A stretch of 64,000 bases of DNA from Pseudomicrostroma phylloplanum (GCA_039545275.1 BCHS01000001.1:884853-948852); one strand, 5' to 3'; numbered from the stretch's first letter, positions 31,467-43,733 are shown. Translations and numbers: made by a program. The notes: generated by a model from the letters alone, not told the origin.

Positions 31467-34298
31467 TCAGATCGACAACGAATCGAACCCCTCTGCCACT
31501 TCCTCGTGGTACGAATTCATGCTCCTCTTCCTCTTCGACTCCTTGTCCCTCGGTCCAGCGTAAGCCTTGGCGCCTTTACGACTGCGAGCTCCCCTCTGCC
31601 CGGCAGCTGCCGAGGTGGTGGCTGCAGACAGCGCCGAGGACTTCTTCTTCGAACCCTTGACCTCGCCAGAGGAAGTCAGAGGACAAATCTGGTCCGCACC
31701 GATGTAGGCGGAGGGCCGGTCGCTCGCACGGGTTGAGCGAGGAGAAGAAGAAGAGGAAGACTTGAAGGGCGTTCCAGTACCGTCCATGGCCATGCCTGCC
31801 GCGGGGTCTGCAGGGGCGACTCGGCTCCATTGACCCCAGCCTCGCCTCTTGATCCATTTCCTCCTGCCAGTCGCCTCATCTCGAGTCTCAAGCAGACCCA
31901 GGTCGTCGTCGTCGTCTTCGTTCTCCTCTTCCTCCTTCACGGCCTCGGCAGCCTCGCCCACCTGTACGCGCCGCGATGGACCGGCCAGCTCGACAGGATC
32001 TTGACTCCACAGATCCGCCCAAGAGCTTTTCCTAACCTCGTGATACGTCTGCTTGCCCGCCGCCTTGGAAATGGTATACCGCTGAATCGAGCCATTGCAG
32101 TGACATGCGTCGAAAGTGACGTGACCGCCCTTTTTGATGGGAGGCATGACGATGCGGGGAAGAGATGGCACCAGAAGAGACACTGCCGATGCTACGTCAG
32201 ATGCAGAGGGCTCTGGCTCGCCGCCAGCACCTCCACCACTCTGGTCCTCTGGCCGACTTTCATTGGCGGCCAGTAGCGTCGATAGCCAGTCTTCATTGTG
32301 CTCCGCCTCCGTCGAAGCCTCAGCTTCCTCGACTTCCGCTTGCTCCGCATTGGCCGAATCTGCTCCCTCGGCGCTGGCTGCCCAGACATCCGCGCCGTCG
32401 CTGTTCGTCTTGTGTCCTTGCAGTGCGGCAGCAGCAGCTCGCTCTAGAAGGTCTTGATCTTGTGAGAGTTGTTGCTCTTCGACCTCTTGCACTCCACCTC
32501 CTTGCGATGCACTCAGGGCTTGCTGCAGGTCAGCTGGGAGCAACTTGAACAACTCCCCTGAAGGTGACAGGTCCCCTTGCAAGTCCACCTCACCGTTCTC
32601 GCCCTCGATGTCGACGACGTCTTCTGGCAGCCGCCGAGGTAGAGAGTCGCCCTTGCGCAGCTCCTCGATGGGTCCCCGCCGAGCATACGGCACTGCCGCT
32701 TCCACCCTCTGCACTGCCTCGCCGTCTGCCTCCTGCCTCAGCGATTGCATAGTAGGTCTCTCACCGCGCTTGACCACGACGTATGCCATGCGAGCACTGC
32801 GCTCTTCTCTCCCGCCCTTTTCTCTCTTTCTGCGCCTCTCCTCGCTGCCGAGGTCCCTAGACCAAGATGGTGGCAGGTATCGTACAGGATGCAGGCAGGA
32901 GTTGAGGCCGACGCCGGACGCTCGATGGTGGTTGGAAGGACCAGAGCGCTTGGCGACGTCCGCGACGGTGTCGTGGTCCAGATTCAGCAGGAACGGGTGC
33001 AAAAGTGGGCACGGCCGATCGTGTGGACACGGAGCGACCACGTAGCAGCCTCTACCCGTGGTACCATCGGCAGTCGGAGGCTCCAGGGGGGATACCCTAT
33101 CGGATGCCTTCTCTTCGATGAACTCCACTCCTCCCAGCACGAGCCTCTCTCTGACCTCTCCATCATCGTCTTCAGTAGATGTCACTGCTGGTGCCACATC
33201 GTCGACCTTGGCCTCCTCTCCCAATTCTAGCAAAAGCGCTCGAGCGCTGGCAATGGCTGCGAAGCCTCTATCTGTGCCTTCCTCGATGAGGACAATCGCC
33301 TCTGCCCCGCTGTTCCATAGAGAGCGCACATGCTGTTCTCGAGCAGAATCCGAGGAGAGCGACAGCAGCTGATACGCTGACAGATGCAGCGTGCTTTCTT
33401 CAGACGCATTGAGGTCCAATTTCCGTTCAGAAGCCGGACGTTGATACCGCACTCCATGGCTCTTGTTCGCCTCGAATTCGACAGACGAGGGCTGAGCTTT
33501 GCGTAGTCGGGATAGCAACGAGGGCTCGCTGGAAGAAGAGTCCAGGGTGAGAATGTCTTCCGCTGCTGCCAGCAGATGTGGCCGGCTGTCGTTACCGGAC
33601 CATTGTTCCAGTTCCGGCCAGACTTCAGCCGCTGCCCATGCTCCCTCGCCAACCGCACAGCCGCTTTCTACGACTCGCTTCGGCGCCCAGCCTTGAGATG
33701 CAGACCCTTCGCCCAGCTCGGAGGGGAGTGGCCGAGAGAGTCTTTGAGCAGTCGTCCTTAGCACCTGGTGAATGGTAGCATATCGTTGCGGAGATGCAGT
33801 GGCAAGATGCAGCAACGCAGCTCTTGAGCGCTGGCTCCTCTTCTTCATTTCTGGACCCTCTGCGTCGTTGGCCAACGTCAGCTTGACATCAGAGCGCAGT
33901 AGCTTGGAGTCTCCTTCGCTGACCAGCTCTGCCATTGCCTCACGCAGATTCGCGGGCAGCGTTGCGGGTCCCCCGACATGCCACAAGGAAGCCAGTCCGA
34001 CAGGACTCAACCTCCTCTCCTTTGCCGTCTGTAGCGACTGCTCGGCCAACAGGGCCTTCTCTGCATCATCCGCTGGAGGCCGTGGTGTTGCCCACGTCAG
34101 AGGAGACTGAGGCGCGGCAGGTGCACTGAGATCAGCGTCCGCCGAGGAGACCTGAGCAGCAGAGTGGAGCTGACCTGCTCGCTGCGACGAAGGGCGAGGT
34201 GAGGCATGGAAAGAGGCAGAGGATGGCGGGTTGCGACCCACCGACGCTGCCAAGGCTGACCGCAGGCAGGTGTGGCCGTTCCTACTGCGAATCATCAT
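31467..34298 (-). CDS. RSM22: Mitochondrial ribosomal small-subunit assembly factor Rsm22 (METTL17 family)
   Basis: A single-exon gene of 943 residues. The first ATG of the family-like region is at 34298 (MMIRSRNGHTCLRSALAASV), an Arg-rich presequence. The Rsm22 methyltransferase-like fold is followed by the Cys-rich region CYVVAPCPHDRPCPL (about residues 418-432), and a further Cys pair occurs late in FDACHCNGSIQR (about 729) after PRIVMPPIKKGGHVTF. These cysteines match the Fe-S ligand region of METTL17/Rsm22. The tail WADLWSQDP is also family-like. A Glu/Ala/Gln-rich acidic insert of about 150 residues separates the Cys regions, and a Lys/Arg-rich extension ends the protein, so it is longer than yeast Rsm22. 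It diverges from RPC34, with 288 nt between starts. Confidence 0.88.
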   Translation of the reverse strand: MMIRSRNGHTCLRSALAASVGRNPPSSASFHASPRPSSQRAGQLHSAAQVSSADADLSAPAAPQSPLTWATPRPPADDAEKALLAEQSLQTAKERRLSPVGLASLWHVGGPATLPANLREAMAELVSEGDSKLLRSDVKLTLANDAEGPEMKKRSQRSRAALLHLATASPQRYATIHQVLRTTAQRLSRPLPSELGEGSASQGWAPKRVVESGCAVGEGAWAAAEVWPELEQWSGNDSRPHLLAAAEDILTLDSSSSEPSLLSRLRKAQPSSVEFEANKSHGVRYQRPASERKLDLNASEESTLHLSAYQLLSLSSDSAREQHVRSLWNSGAEAIVLIEEGTDRGFAAIASARALLLELGEEAKVDDVAPAVTSTEDDDGEVRERLVLGGVEFIEEKASDRVSPLEPPTADGTTGRGCYVVAPCPHDRPCPLLHPFLLNLDHDTVADVAKRSGPSNHHRASGVGLNSCLHPVRYLPPSWSRDLGSEERRRKREKGGREERSARMAYVVVKRGERPTMQSLRQEADGEAVQRVEAAVPYARRGPIEELRKGDSLPRRLPEDVVDIEGENGEVDLQGDLSPSGELFKLLPADLQQALSASQGGGVQEVEEQQLSQDQDLLERAAAAALQGHKTNSDGADVWAASAEGADSANAEQAEVEEAEASTEAEHNEDWLSTLLAANESRPEDQSGGGAGGEPEPSASDVASAVSLLVPSLPRIVMPPIKKGGHVTFDACHCNGSIQRYTISKAAGKQTYHEVRKSSWADLWSQDPVELAGPSRRVQVGEAAEAVKEEEENEDDDDDLGLLETRDEATGRRKWIKRRGWGQWSRVAPADPAAGMAMDGTGTPFKSSSSSSPRSTRASDRPSAYIGADQICPLTSSGEVKGSKKKSSALSAATTSAAAGQRGARSRKGAKAYAGPRDKESKRKRSMNSYHEEVAEGFDSLSI

Positions 34299-34586
34299 CC
34301 TCGCACGATGAGCTTGTGGGATGAAAGAAAGGCAACCATTTGTAACACGAAGCTTCGCGGCCAGGAGTGACTTTCGACTGCTGCCCGCCAAAAATTCTCA
34401 AAGCCCCGACCGACGACGCACTTCCGTCTCGCCTCGCCTCGCCTCGCCTGCCAATCACTCCTTCCTCTTGTGCTACTCTATCACCTTCCACACCAACACC
34501 GTACTGGCAGCTGGCAGCTCACTCCTCGGCATCTTGCCCCCCTATCGTCGACAAGAGGCCCAGAGCAGCCTTGGGGTTGGCCCGTC

Positions 34587-36390
34587 ATGCCGGCAGCAAG
34601 CTCTTCGTCCTCGGGCGCTGGAGGGTCAAAGATGTCGTCCACGGAGAAGAAGATTCACCACATCGCCCTCCATGCTCCCAACAGCGTGAGTAGCACGCTG
34701 ACTGGCGCCCGAGAGGTGAGGCGCAGCGTGAGTACTTACATCTCCTCCTCTACCGCTCCAACACAGACAATCCTCGTCAACGACATCGGTGACCAACTCG
34801 GCCTTGATGCAGACGAGGTGATGCAGGCAGCCAATGCCATCCTCAAGAAGGTGAGCCATGATAGGTCCCGGACCACAGCCATGCTCTCGTACCTCTCAAA
34901 GAAGCATTCGCTGACCAACACAACACGTATCATCACCGATCACGCTCTCTTCTCCCCAACAGAATCTTGTGAGCATACAACAGACCGATAGAGGCCCGCA
35001 GCTCGTGGCAGTCTCACGAAGTGAAGCTAGCATGATGGGATCACTGAGCTCAGAAGAGGGCATGATCTACAAGCAGATCAAGGATTCTGGCAACGAAGGA
35101 ATCTGGACCAAAGCCCTCAAGGCTCGAACCAACCTCCATCAGTCGATTCTCACACGAGTCCTAAAGGCGCTGGAGAACAGACAGCTGATCAAGTCGGTCA
35201 AATCGGTAAAGAACCCAACTCGAAAGATTTATATGCTCTACAACCTGACACCCTCTGTCGAGCTCTCGGGAGGGCCATGGTATACGGACAATGAGCTCGA
35301 CGTCGCCTTCATTCATGTTCTGTCCGAGTTCTGCCTTGTTTTCATTCAGCAGCAGACGTGGCCAGACGGCTACCACCCTTCGCGTCAAAAATTGTACCCC
35401 GCCTCCCATACCAACAGGCTCCCCACTGCGCCTCGTATCTTAAAGGAGCTGAGAGACAAGCAAGTGACTAGCACCGCGCTGTCGGTGGGCGAGATGCAAC
35501 AGCTCTTAGAAACGCTAGTCTACGACGAGAAGATCGAGAAAGTGCCAGTGCCAGGAGGGGTGGTAGAACTCCCAACGCACGAAGTGACAGTAAAGAGCGA
35601 TGACGATGACTCGGACTGGGGAGACGGCAAGAAATCGAAAAACAACGGCAGCTCATCACGAAAGGGCAGCAGCAGCTCCGGCAAGAAGTCCTCCAGACAG
35701 GCACGCAACAGCGGTTCACCTACCTCTGGGTCAGACTCCGGATCCGAGTCATCCGGTGGGTCCAGTGCTAGCGATGATGGCCGCAAGAGCAAGAAGCGAA
35801 AGAGGAGCGACTCACGCAAGGGTTCAAGCAAGTCGGCGAAGAGGTCGAGGAAGTCGTCGTCTTCGAGGACGTCCAGGAGCTCTAGAGATCGATCTACCTC
35901 TGCCGCCTCGTCCGCTTCAGAGGATGACATCGACGATGATTCAGGTCTCAGTGATGACCGTCGCTCAAGCAAAAAGCGATCTTCCAAGATCAAGTCAGAC
36001 GGCAAGTCGTCATCCTCCAGCAGCAAAGGCAGCAAGTCCCGACCTACGGCCAAGTACACGGGACCTGATTTCCTTTCCGATGAAGACGACGACCAGGATG
36101 GGGATGAAGTGGACGTCAGTGGTGCAGACAACTCCTCTTGGGGAGCTCAAAACTGGGTCTATAGAGCATTGCGACCCGTAGAAGTGCCTCTGGGCTTTAC
36201 CGAGACCCCATGCGCGCGATGTCCGGTGTCCGACTTCTGTCGACCCAGAGGTCCTGTGAATGCAGAGGATTGCGTCTATTACGACGATTGGATGGATGGC
36301 GCTTGGAGCGACAGCGAAGAAGAGAACGACGACAAGGGCAAAGTTCGGGCGCGAGAGAAGAAGCAGCAGCATGCAAATGGTACAGCCTGA
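34587..36390 (+). CDS. RPC34: RNA polymerase III subunit RPC34/RPC6 (C39)
   Basis: Predicted exons 34587..34685, 34767..34850 and 34963..36390 give 536 residues. The subunit is part of the RPC82-RPC34-RPC31 trimer that recruits Pol III through TFIIIB and opens promoters. Two winged-helix domains are visible in IHHIALHAPNSTILVNDIGD and onward, then EEGMIYKQIKDSGNEGIWTK through KALENRQLIKSVKSVKNPTR. The sequence NPTRKIYMLYNLTPSVELSGG is diagnostic. A Ser/Lys/Asp-rich insert of about 180 residues precedes the C-terminal Fe-S ligand set, C-x2-C-x5-C-x10-C at about residues 478-498, as in human RPC39. The insert makes it longer than yeast Rpc34 (317). An in-frame ATG at 34632 is an alternative start. 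Confidence 0.93.
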
Positions 36391-37176
36391 AGAGACTAGG
36401 TCCACTCAGGCTTGCGGTCCCCTGTGGGCTCGCATCAATGCCGAGATGACCTTCCCCCCATCGATAGCGACATGCATCGTGTATGCTGGGGGCGACGCTC
36501 CTCAAGACCACTACCAATGTAATACCAGACATTTTCATCACGACATCACTTGTCCCTCTGCGTGCGTGTGGCTGGTGGGCCTGTGTTGGCTCGCGTGGAG
36601 GGAGTGGAGCTGCTTGCTGCCTTGGAGTGTATTGTGGCTGGTGGCCACTTCCGCTGAGCGTGTGCGTCTCGTCTCGCGGTGCCTCGGCTGTCCGGCCACC
36701 GCGCAATCGCCCGGGTGGCCAGTGGGCGACGCCTCGCCTCACCTTGCCCCGCCCAGATCATCGTCGTCACCCGCTTCTTCCACTCTACCAGCTTGCCAAC
36801 CTCCTCCTGTTCGATAGTCTGACTCACCTCAAGCAGTGGTCACTAAAGGTACTGAGACACGAACATCACCGAGCCTGACTCCTTGCTGCCGATTTGTCGT
36901 CTTCGCGCCGAATCCGACGTAGCATCAGCACCCTCGATCGAAATACTTTACGTTGCACAAGACTCAGGTCTCAGCACCTCGCCTCCTACCTCCTACCTCC
37001 TACCTCCTTTGCGAGCCCAGGACCTGCTCATCAGCCTGACCTCACGAGCTTCGAAGGAGCTCTACGCATACGCCTGTGCTGTGTGCATCAGAGATTGACA
37101 AGCGAGCATTGAGGTCAATCGTATTCGAGACTAAATAATCACAGGAGACGTGCTCAGTCTCCTCTGATCCCTCACG
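36391..37176. other. Intergenic region, no gene seen
   Basis: About 790 nt between RPC34 and the Ubp15 gene, both on the plus strand. A short CCTCCTA tandem repeat is present at about 36985-37010. Open frames in the first half are Trp/Cys/Gly-rich and compositional. The 3' UTR of RPC34 and the promoter and leader of the next gene are expected here. Confidence 0.45.
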
Positions 37177-40100
37177 ATGGTGAGTCGAGCGTATACAGAC
37201 GACAGCAGGACTTCTCCCGCATCGGCTCGGATGCCCATTACCCTGTGTTCCTCCCATGCTGACCCTTCCGCTGCGCCTGTTAACTCGTCATAGGCACACA
37301 ACTTCGATCCCGCAAGCGCGGTGGTGACGCCCGTAGATGATTCGCCAAAGCCAGCGACGCCAATGGAAGTCGATGAGATCATTCCCGTTGTAGATGGTGA
37401 GTCAAGCCTGCTGGCAAAGAAGCCCAGACAGCCGCAAAGGTGCTTGAGTCAGACCGCTCATCATCACCTACGTTTCCGGCTGTATCTCTTCCCCGCTCGC
37501 AGAAGCCGCCTTTGGAGCTAAGCACCTCGCGGACCTCGGACAGGAAGAAGACGATTTCCGAACTTTCCATTGGGATGTGGCAGAATGGGACAGGCTAGAC
37601 AAGAGGATAACTAGTCCGGTCTTCGAATGTGGTGGCCACAAGTGGTAAGTCTGCACTACTGCTTGCCGAGGGTTCATGGAGAGGGAGCTGACACCCAACA
37701 CCTCCTGCCCGCTCTGCTTTGCTCCTCTCCCTCAGGCGTATACTGCTCTTCCCATTCGGCAACTCGAATGGTCAGCCGAACGACATGGTCTCAGTATACC
37801 TCGACTACGCAGACCAGAAGTCACAGGAAGGATGGCACGTGTGCGCCCAATTTGCCCTCGTCATCTCGAACCCATACGATCCCAGAATCTATTCGACGAG
37901 CCAGGCCCACCACCGCTTCACTGCCGAGGAGATGGATTGGGGTTTCACAAGATTCAACGAGCTTCGCAAACTGGTGCAACCTGGTGTTGGCCATTCGAGG
38001 CCGATCATTGAAGCAAATCACGCCAAGATCTCCGCATTTGTGAGAGTGCTCAAAGATCCCACTGGCGTCCTCTGGCACAACTTCATCAACTACGACTCGA
38101 AGCGAGAGACTGGTTTTGTCGGACTCAAGAATCAGGGAGCCACCTGCTACATGAACTCTCTGCTCCAGAGTCTCTTCTTCACAAACTACTTTCGTAGAGC
38201 AGTCTACCAGATCCCCACTGAGAACGACACGCCCGCGGAGAGCGTGGCTCTCGCGCTGCAGAGGGTCTTCTATCTCCTGCAAAGCTCTGACCAACCGGTT
38301 GGAACGACTGAGCTGACAAAGTCATTCGGTTGGAAGTCGCTCGACTCGTTCTTGCAGCACGATGTGCAGGAGTTCAACCGAGTTTTGCAAGAGAAGCTCG
38401 AGACCAAGATGAAGGGTACTGCAGCGGATGGGGCCATTACAAGGCTCTTCGTCGGTAGAATGAAGAGTTACCTGCGCTGTGTAAACGTCGATTACGAAAG
38501 CTCGCGTGAAGAAGACTTCTACGACATTCAGCTCAATGTCAAGGGCATGAAGAATCTGCAGGAGTCCTTCCAAGATTACGTGCAGACCGAGATGCTCGAG
38601 GGAGACAACAAGTATCACGCCGAAGGCTATGGCTTGCAAGACGCCAAGAAGGGAGTCATCTTCGAGAAGTTCCCGCCCGTTCTGCACCTTCAGCTCAAGC
38701 GTTTCGAGTACGATGTTGAGAAGGATGCCATGGTGAAGATCAATGACCGTCATGAGTTTCCAATGCAGATCGATCTTGGAGCTTTCCTCGACAAGGAATC
38801 TCCTGTCCGCGATCAGGACTGGAAGTACAACCTCCACGGCGTCCTGGTACACTCTGGAGATCTCCACGGAGGCCACTACTTTACCCTGATCAAGCCGGAG
38901 AAGGACAGCAACTGGCTGAAGTTTGATGACGATAGAGTGACCCGTGTGCTCGAGAGGGAAGTCTTGGAGGACAATTTCGGAGGAGAATACCCAAATGGCC
39001 ACCTCGGTCAGGCTGGCGCTCGAGCCCCTGTGCGGGCGATGAAGCGTTTCACTAACGCCTACATGCTCGTCTACGTCCGTGACGTCGACTCTGATGATGT
39101 CCTCAAGCCTTTCACGGAAGAGGACACACCGCGGCATCTGCGGGAACGTCTGGAGGAGGAGCGCTTGGCCCTTGAGGCACGGAAGAGGGAGAGGGAAGAG
39201 CAGCATCTCTATCTGACTACCAAGATCATCACCGAAGAGACCTTCAAGACCCACCAAGGATTTGACCTAGCCACCTTTGAAGAGCGCAACCTACCTGCAA
39301 GCGAGCTACCCTCTTTCCGAGTCCTGAAGAACGAACCATACATCACCTTCAAGCAGCGTCTGGCACAGGAGTATTCGCTGCCCGACAACTCCTTCCGCCT
39401 CTGGGTGTTGGTCAATCGTCAAAATAAGACGGTGCGACCAGACACTGTGGTGCCTGAGAATGACCCATCTCTCACCCTGGAAGCAGTTCGTGATCGGATG
39501 GCATCAAGACAGAACGACCTCAGGCTGTTCCTCGAGCCTTTGACACCCGAGGTTCGTCTCAATGACCCCAGCCCTCCACTGATGATCTTCTTGAAGTACT
39601 TCGATGCTTCTAGGCAATCTCTCGCCGGTGTCGGCCGGGTCTACGTCCAGCGCAACCAGAAGGTGTCGGACCTAATTCCCACCATCAACGAGCTGATGCG
39701 CTGGCCGCCATCGACGAGCGTTAGGCTGTACGAAGAGATCAAGCCGGGGATGATCGAGCAGATGAAGGGCAAGTCAACATTTGCTCAGAGCGAGATCCAA
39801 GACGGTGACGTGATTTGCTTCCAGGTCGAGATCTCGGACAAGGATGCACAAGACTTCGAGATGCAGTCACTGTACTCCAACCCTATCCAGTTCTACGACT
39901 TCCTGCAGAACCAGATCAAGGTCCTCTTCAAGCCTCGCTTTGACGATGTCGAGTACAAGCAGGAGTTTGAGCTGACTCTGAGCAAGAAGATGACATACGA
40001 CACGATGGCTCAGAGAGTCAGTGATCGTCTCAAGCATCCGCCTCTGATGTTCCGCTTCACGACTGGCAACGGGCCGAACGGAACACCCAAGACGGTGCTG

Positions 40101-40838
40101 AAGAGGACGGCAAATCAGACAGTGAGTGAGATCGTTTCGCCCAGCTACCTGCAAGGCCAAGCATCTCTCCTCTACTACGAGCTTCTAGACATCTCCATTG
40201 TTGAGCTAGAGACAAAGCGGAGTCTCAAGATCTACTGGACAGGAGCTCACAACAAGGAAGAGTCAGCACATCCCTTCTTGTTGCCAAAGACAAGTCCCAT
40301 CAACGATGTTGTTGAGCAGCTGAGCAAAGTGGTGACACTCAGCGCAGGTGGTAGTGGCAAGATCCGGATCTTCGAGGTGTCCAACAACTTCAGGCAACAA
40401 CGAGAGCTTGGCGGAGTGGAGATGATCGGCAACGTTCCCGAGTCGACCGAGCTCTTCGCAGAAGAGGTTCCGGTGGAGGAGCTGCAGGCAAAGGAGGAAG
40501 ACAAGATCATCAATGTCTTCCACTTCTCGAAGGACCTGCATCGGACACATGGTGTCCCCTTCAAATTTGTGATCAAGCCTCGGGAGAAGTTCGCAGAGAC
40601 AAAGGTCAGGCTGCAGAAGCGGCTGGACATGTCCGACAAGGACTTCTCAAGGTTCAGGTTTGCCCTGGTGCAATCGTCCACCTACAAGCAGCCGGCATAC
40701 CTGGAGGATGCAGATGTCATCTATGACCACAAGTTCCTGCCGGACGACGTGTTGGGACTGGACCACGTCGACAAGACGGGAAGGACGGGCAGGATTGGAG
40801 CAGCAGCGGTGGATCGGGGCATCAAGATCCGGAGCTAG
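37177..40838 (+). CDS. UBP15: Ubiquitin-specific protease Ubp15/USP7 (MATH-USP-UBL)
   Basis: Predicted exons 37177..37179, 37294..37396, 37503..37644 and 37736..40838 give 1116 residues. Exon 1 contributes only the start ATG. The MATH domain covers about residues 50-195 (TFHWDVAEWDRLDKRITSPV, later WRILLFPFGNSNG). The catalytic domain has the Cys box GATCYMNSLLQSLFF (Cys about 220), the SFGWKSLDSFLQHDVQEF segment and the His box GDLHGGHYFTLIKP (about 460). The C-terminal half is the tandem ubiquitin-like region typical of USP7, and the protein ends near KTGRTGRIGAAAVDRG. The enzyme removes ubiquitin from substrates in cell-cycle, endocytic and peroxisomal pathways; human USP7 is about 1100 residues, so this is full length. 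Confidence 0.95.
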
Positions 40839-41426
40839 CCGCGTGCGCCCAGCGAAAGCTGACTGACCTAGCGCTTAGAAGTCTTGCCCTTTCTGTGCCA
40901 CAAGCAAGTCGAGCTCGTTCTCTGTTGTGTCCCTCCTCCTCCTTGTACCACTCTTGTTCGACTGTCGTGATTCGATCCTCGCAATCCTTTATTCTCTCGA
41001 CTGTGACTGTGTCATCCCCGCGACGTGTCCTCCTGCTACCAGTCTACTCGCGGGAAGGACATTTGCATCTGGGATGTGCGAGAGTGTGTCCCCAATGTCT
41101 GTGTAGGTTAAGATGATCTCGACGCACCTCCGCCCGATCTGAGCACAATGGCCTCCGACAGGTCGCGAAGGAGAGTGGGTGCGGAAGCAGACCTTCGCGA
41201 CTTGATTGCACACCGACACCTTTGCTCCCTTCAACGACGCAGCAGCGACTCCGTACAGCAATCAAGGCAACAACAGGCTTGCTGGCTCAGCACTGTACAC
41301 GTCTACTTGCCCCCAAGCTCCCATCTCACCTTGCAGCAGTCTCACAGGGCTTCACCTGCGTTTGAGCCCTGCCCCGTTTGCATCCTCCTACCTTGACCTC
41401 CCCCCCCCCTAAGCGCCAGAGCGACC
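40839..41426. other. Intergenic region, no gene seen
   Basis: 588 nt between two plus-strand genes. It is pyrimidine-rich and ends in a C10-type run (about 41400-41409) just before the next start codon. No coding motif or RNA gene recognised. Confidence 0.45.
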
Positions 41427-43733
41427 ATGGTAGCCCCCTCATCATCGTCTTCATCCTTTCCAGAGCTCAAGCGCACATCCTCGCCCTCGAATCCACCCGA
41501 CATCCCACGCATCTCCTCTCCGGACCTGGCAGCTCTCGGAAGCTACCGCGGTGGACCCTCCCCTGCCCTCTCGGTAGGAAGCGCAGCAGGCAGCCTTCGC
41601 CAGAGCAAGCGTGATCTGATTCGATCCAAGAACCCTCCGCCTCATCATGTCTCCAAGCTAGAGAATGTCATCGGAGCATCGCAGAGCGGCAAGGGCAAGG
41701 CTAAGCAAACAAAGGAGGCAAAGGAAAACCACACGGGAGGAGCGATCACCACAGATGTTGGCATCTTGGGAGACGAGGTATACGACGAGTACCTCTCTCC
41801 AGCAGTAGCATACCTCAGGCGATGGCTCGTCTGGAGCCTGAGGAAAGAGACAAAGTTCCTTGCCTGGCATCAGCCGAAAGTGCGGACCCCCTTCTTAGAC
41901 CGGTACTTTGTGTACACGTCCCTCTTCGGCACCCACTCCTTCTTCCTCATCTTCCTGCCTACGGCCTTCTGGATCGGCAGTCGATACTTTGGTAGAGGAC
42001 TGGTGAACACACTGGCCTTTGGAGTGTACCTATCTTCGGCGATCAAGGACCTCTTCTGTGTTCCTCGGCCGTACTCGCCGCCTGTCACAAGGCTGACTGT
42101 AGGCACTACCCACCTGGAGTTCGGCTTCCCCTCGACTCACTCGACGAACAGTGTGGGCACAGCTCTGTACATCTACCTCTGGGTCATCTCCTTCCGAGAG
42201 CGACCAGACGTCGTATCTCAACCTGTGGCTGTTGCGCTCAGCAGTAGGCTCTGGGAGGTAGGGCTAGGCTTCTACGTCTTCAGCGTAGTGTACGGCCGCA
42301 TCTACGCCGGCATGCATAGCATGATGGACTGCTTTGCTGGCTCGGCGCTGGGAGCTGCAATCACACTGGTGCAGTGGTTCGGCGCGGATTTGATCGAGCG
42401 CTTCCTCGAGATCAAGGGTTGGACCGTACCCCTGGTCCTCGTCCCTTCCTGCCTGTTCATGGTGTATGTGCACCCTGAGCCGCTGGATGACTGTCCCTGC
42501 TTCGAAGACGGTGAGTAAACGGCAGCGCTTGGTGAGCACGCCTCCGCATAGCTCAAGCTGACTTGACTCTCTGATACTACCCCGACAGCAATCGCCTTCA
42601 TCTCGGTTGTGCTTGGGACATCACTGGGCCGCTGGGCTTCGCTCCGATGGAATATGTTCGGCCAACTAGTCGAAGATCCCTTCGCCCCAGGCAGATCCGC
42701 TGCGAACGCAGTGTCGCAGACCTCGACTACGCCTTTGGATAAGCTGGCAAGCACAGGTCGCTCCGTATTGGTGTTGGTCCTGGGTAAGTCTCAGGGTCCA
42801 AACTGCTCGCAAGCCAGACCGATGGCTGATGCTCCTCCTTATCCACCCGCTTGACGATGACCCTAGGTATCGCCTGCATCTTCTGCGTTCGCGTGGTCAT
42901 CAAGACGGCCTGCAAGCTCGTCCTGCCATCGATGTTCCGCTTCGTAGACCGCTCTTTCGGTCTGGTCCTCCCACGTCGGCATTACGTCCCCTCAAGCGAG
43001 TACACCGACGTCCCGATGAACAACATCATCCGCTCCCCATCCTTCATAGACATCCCTAGCTCTCTCACACCCACGGTCACGCCCGCTGCCAATCCTGGAC
43101 AGGAAGGGAGAACCTCGACTGGGATCCTTGCAAGACTGGCAGCACTGCAGGACCAAGGACGCTCCCGGCCCGACTCCCCCGTGAGCGTGTTCAGCGACGA
43201 TGACCTCTCTAGACCGGGCAGTCCAGACAACCACAACCTCTCTGTTCCCGCGGGCGGCTCTTCGACTTCAGTCAAGCAAGGGCTCTCCCAACCTCAACAG
43301 CGCTCGGCCATCTCGCCTCCCTCGAGGAGCGGTACTGCCTCGCCGTACCTGCAGCACTTTGGTCCCTCGCCCAAGTCGTCCCTGTCCGTGCCGCTCACCC
43401 ACCCGATCGGCCAAGGAGGGGCAGAGTTGCCTTCGGACAAGGTGGCCAATGCCATTGCGGGCGGTCTGAGCGAGGAGGAGAGGAAGAGACAGCTGGCGCA
43501 GGAGCAAGGGCTGGTCACGCACTACGACATTGATGGTGAGTGTATGAATGAAATTGGGAACGGGGGTTGATCTATGTATACAAGGAGATTGACCGACTGA
43601 CTGACGTCCTGTCCCTCCTTTTCCCCTACTCCTTGAAGTCTTGACAAAGGTTCTGGTGTACAGCAACATTGGATTCTTTGCAGCGAGCATCATTCCTGCT
43701 TTTTTCGAGTATGTGGGCTTGTCCGAGCCGTAG
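41427..43733 (+). CDS. LCB3: Dihydrosphingosine/sphingosine 1-phosphate phosphatase (PAP2 superfamily)
   Basis: Predicted exons 41427..42510, 42589..42783, 42867..43535 and 43639..43733 give 680 residues. It should dephosphorylate sphingoid base phosphates in the endoplasmic reticulum membrane. The three phosphatase motifs are intact: KDLFCVPRP (about residue 207), FGFPSTHSTNSVGTA (about 233) and YGRIYAGMHSMMDCFAG (about 288). Membrane segments surround them (FFLIFLPTAFWIG, VPLVLVPSCLFMVYV). A disordered Ser/Pro-rich N-terminus of about 110 residues and a long Ser/Pro insert in exon 3 flank the core; a last membrane segment, VLVYSNIGFFAASIIPAFF, is supplied by exon 4. Its activity opposes the long-chain base kinase at 16-18 kb. 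Confidence 0.92.

Noticed and set aside
37821..39257. Long antisense frames inside the Ubp15 gene
   Set aside because: They mirror the codon pattern of a well-supported protease; the antisense peptides match nothing.
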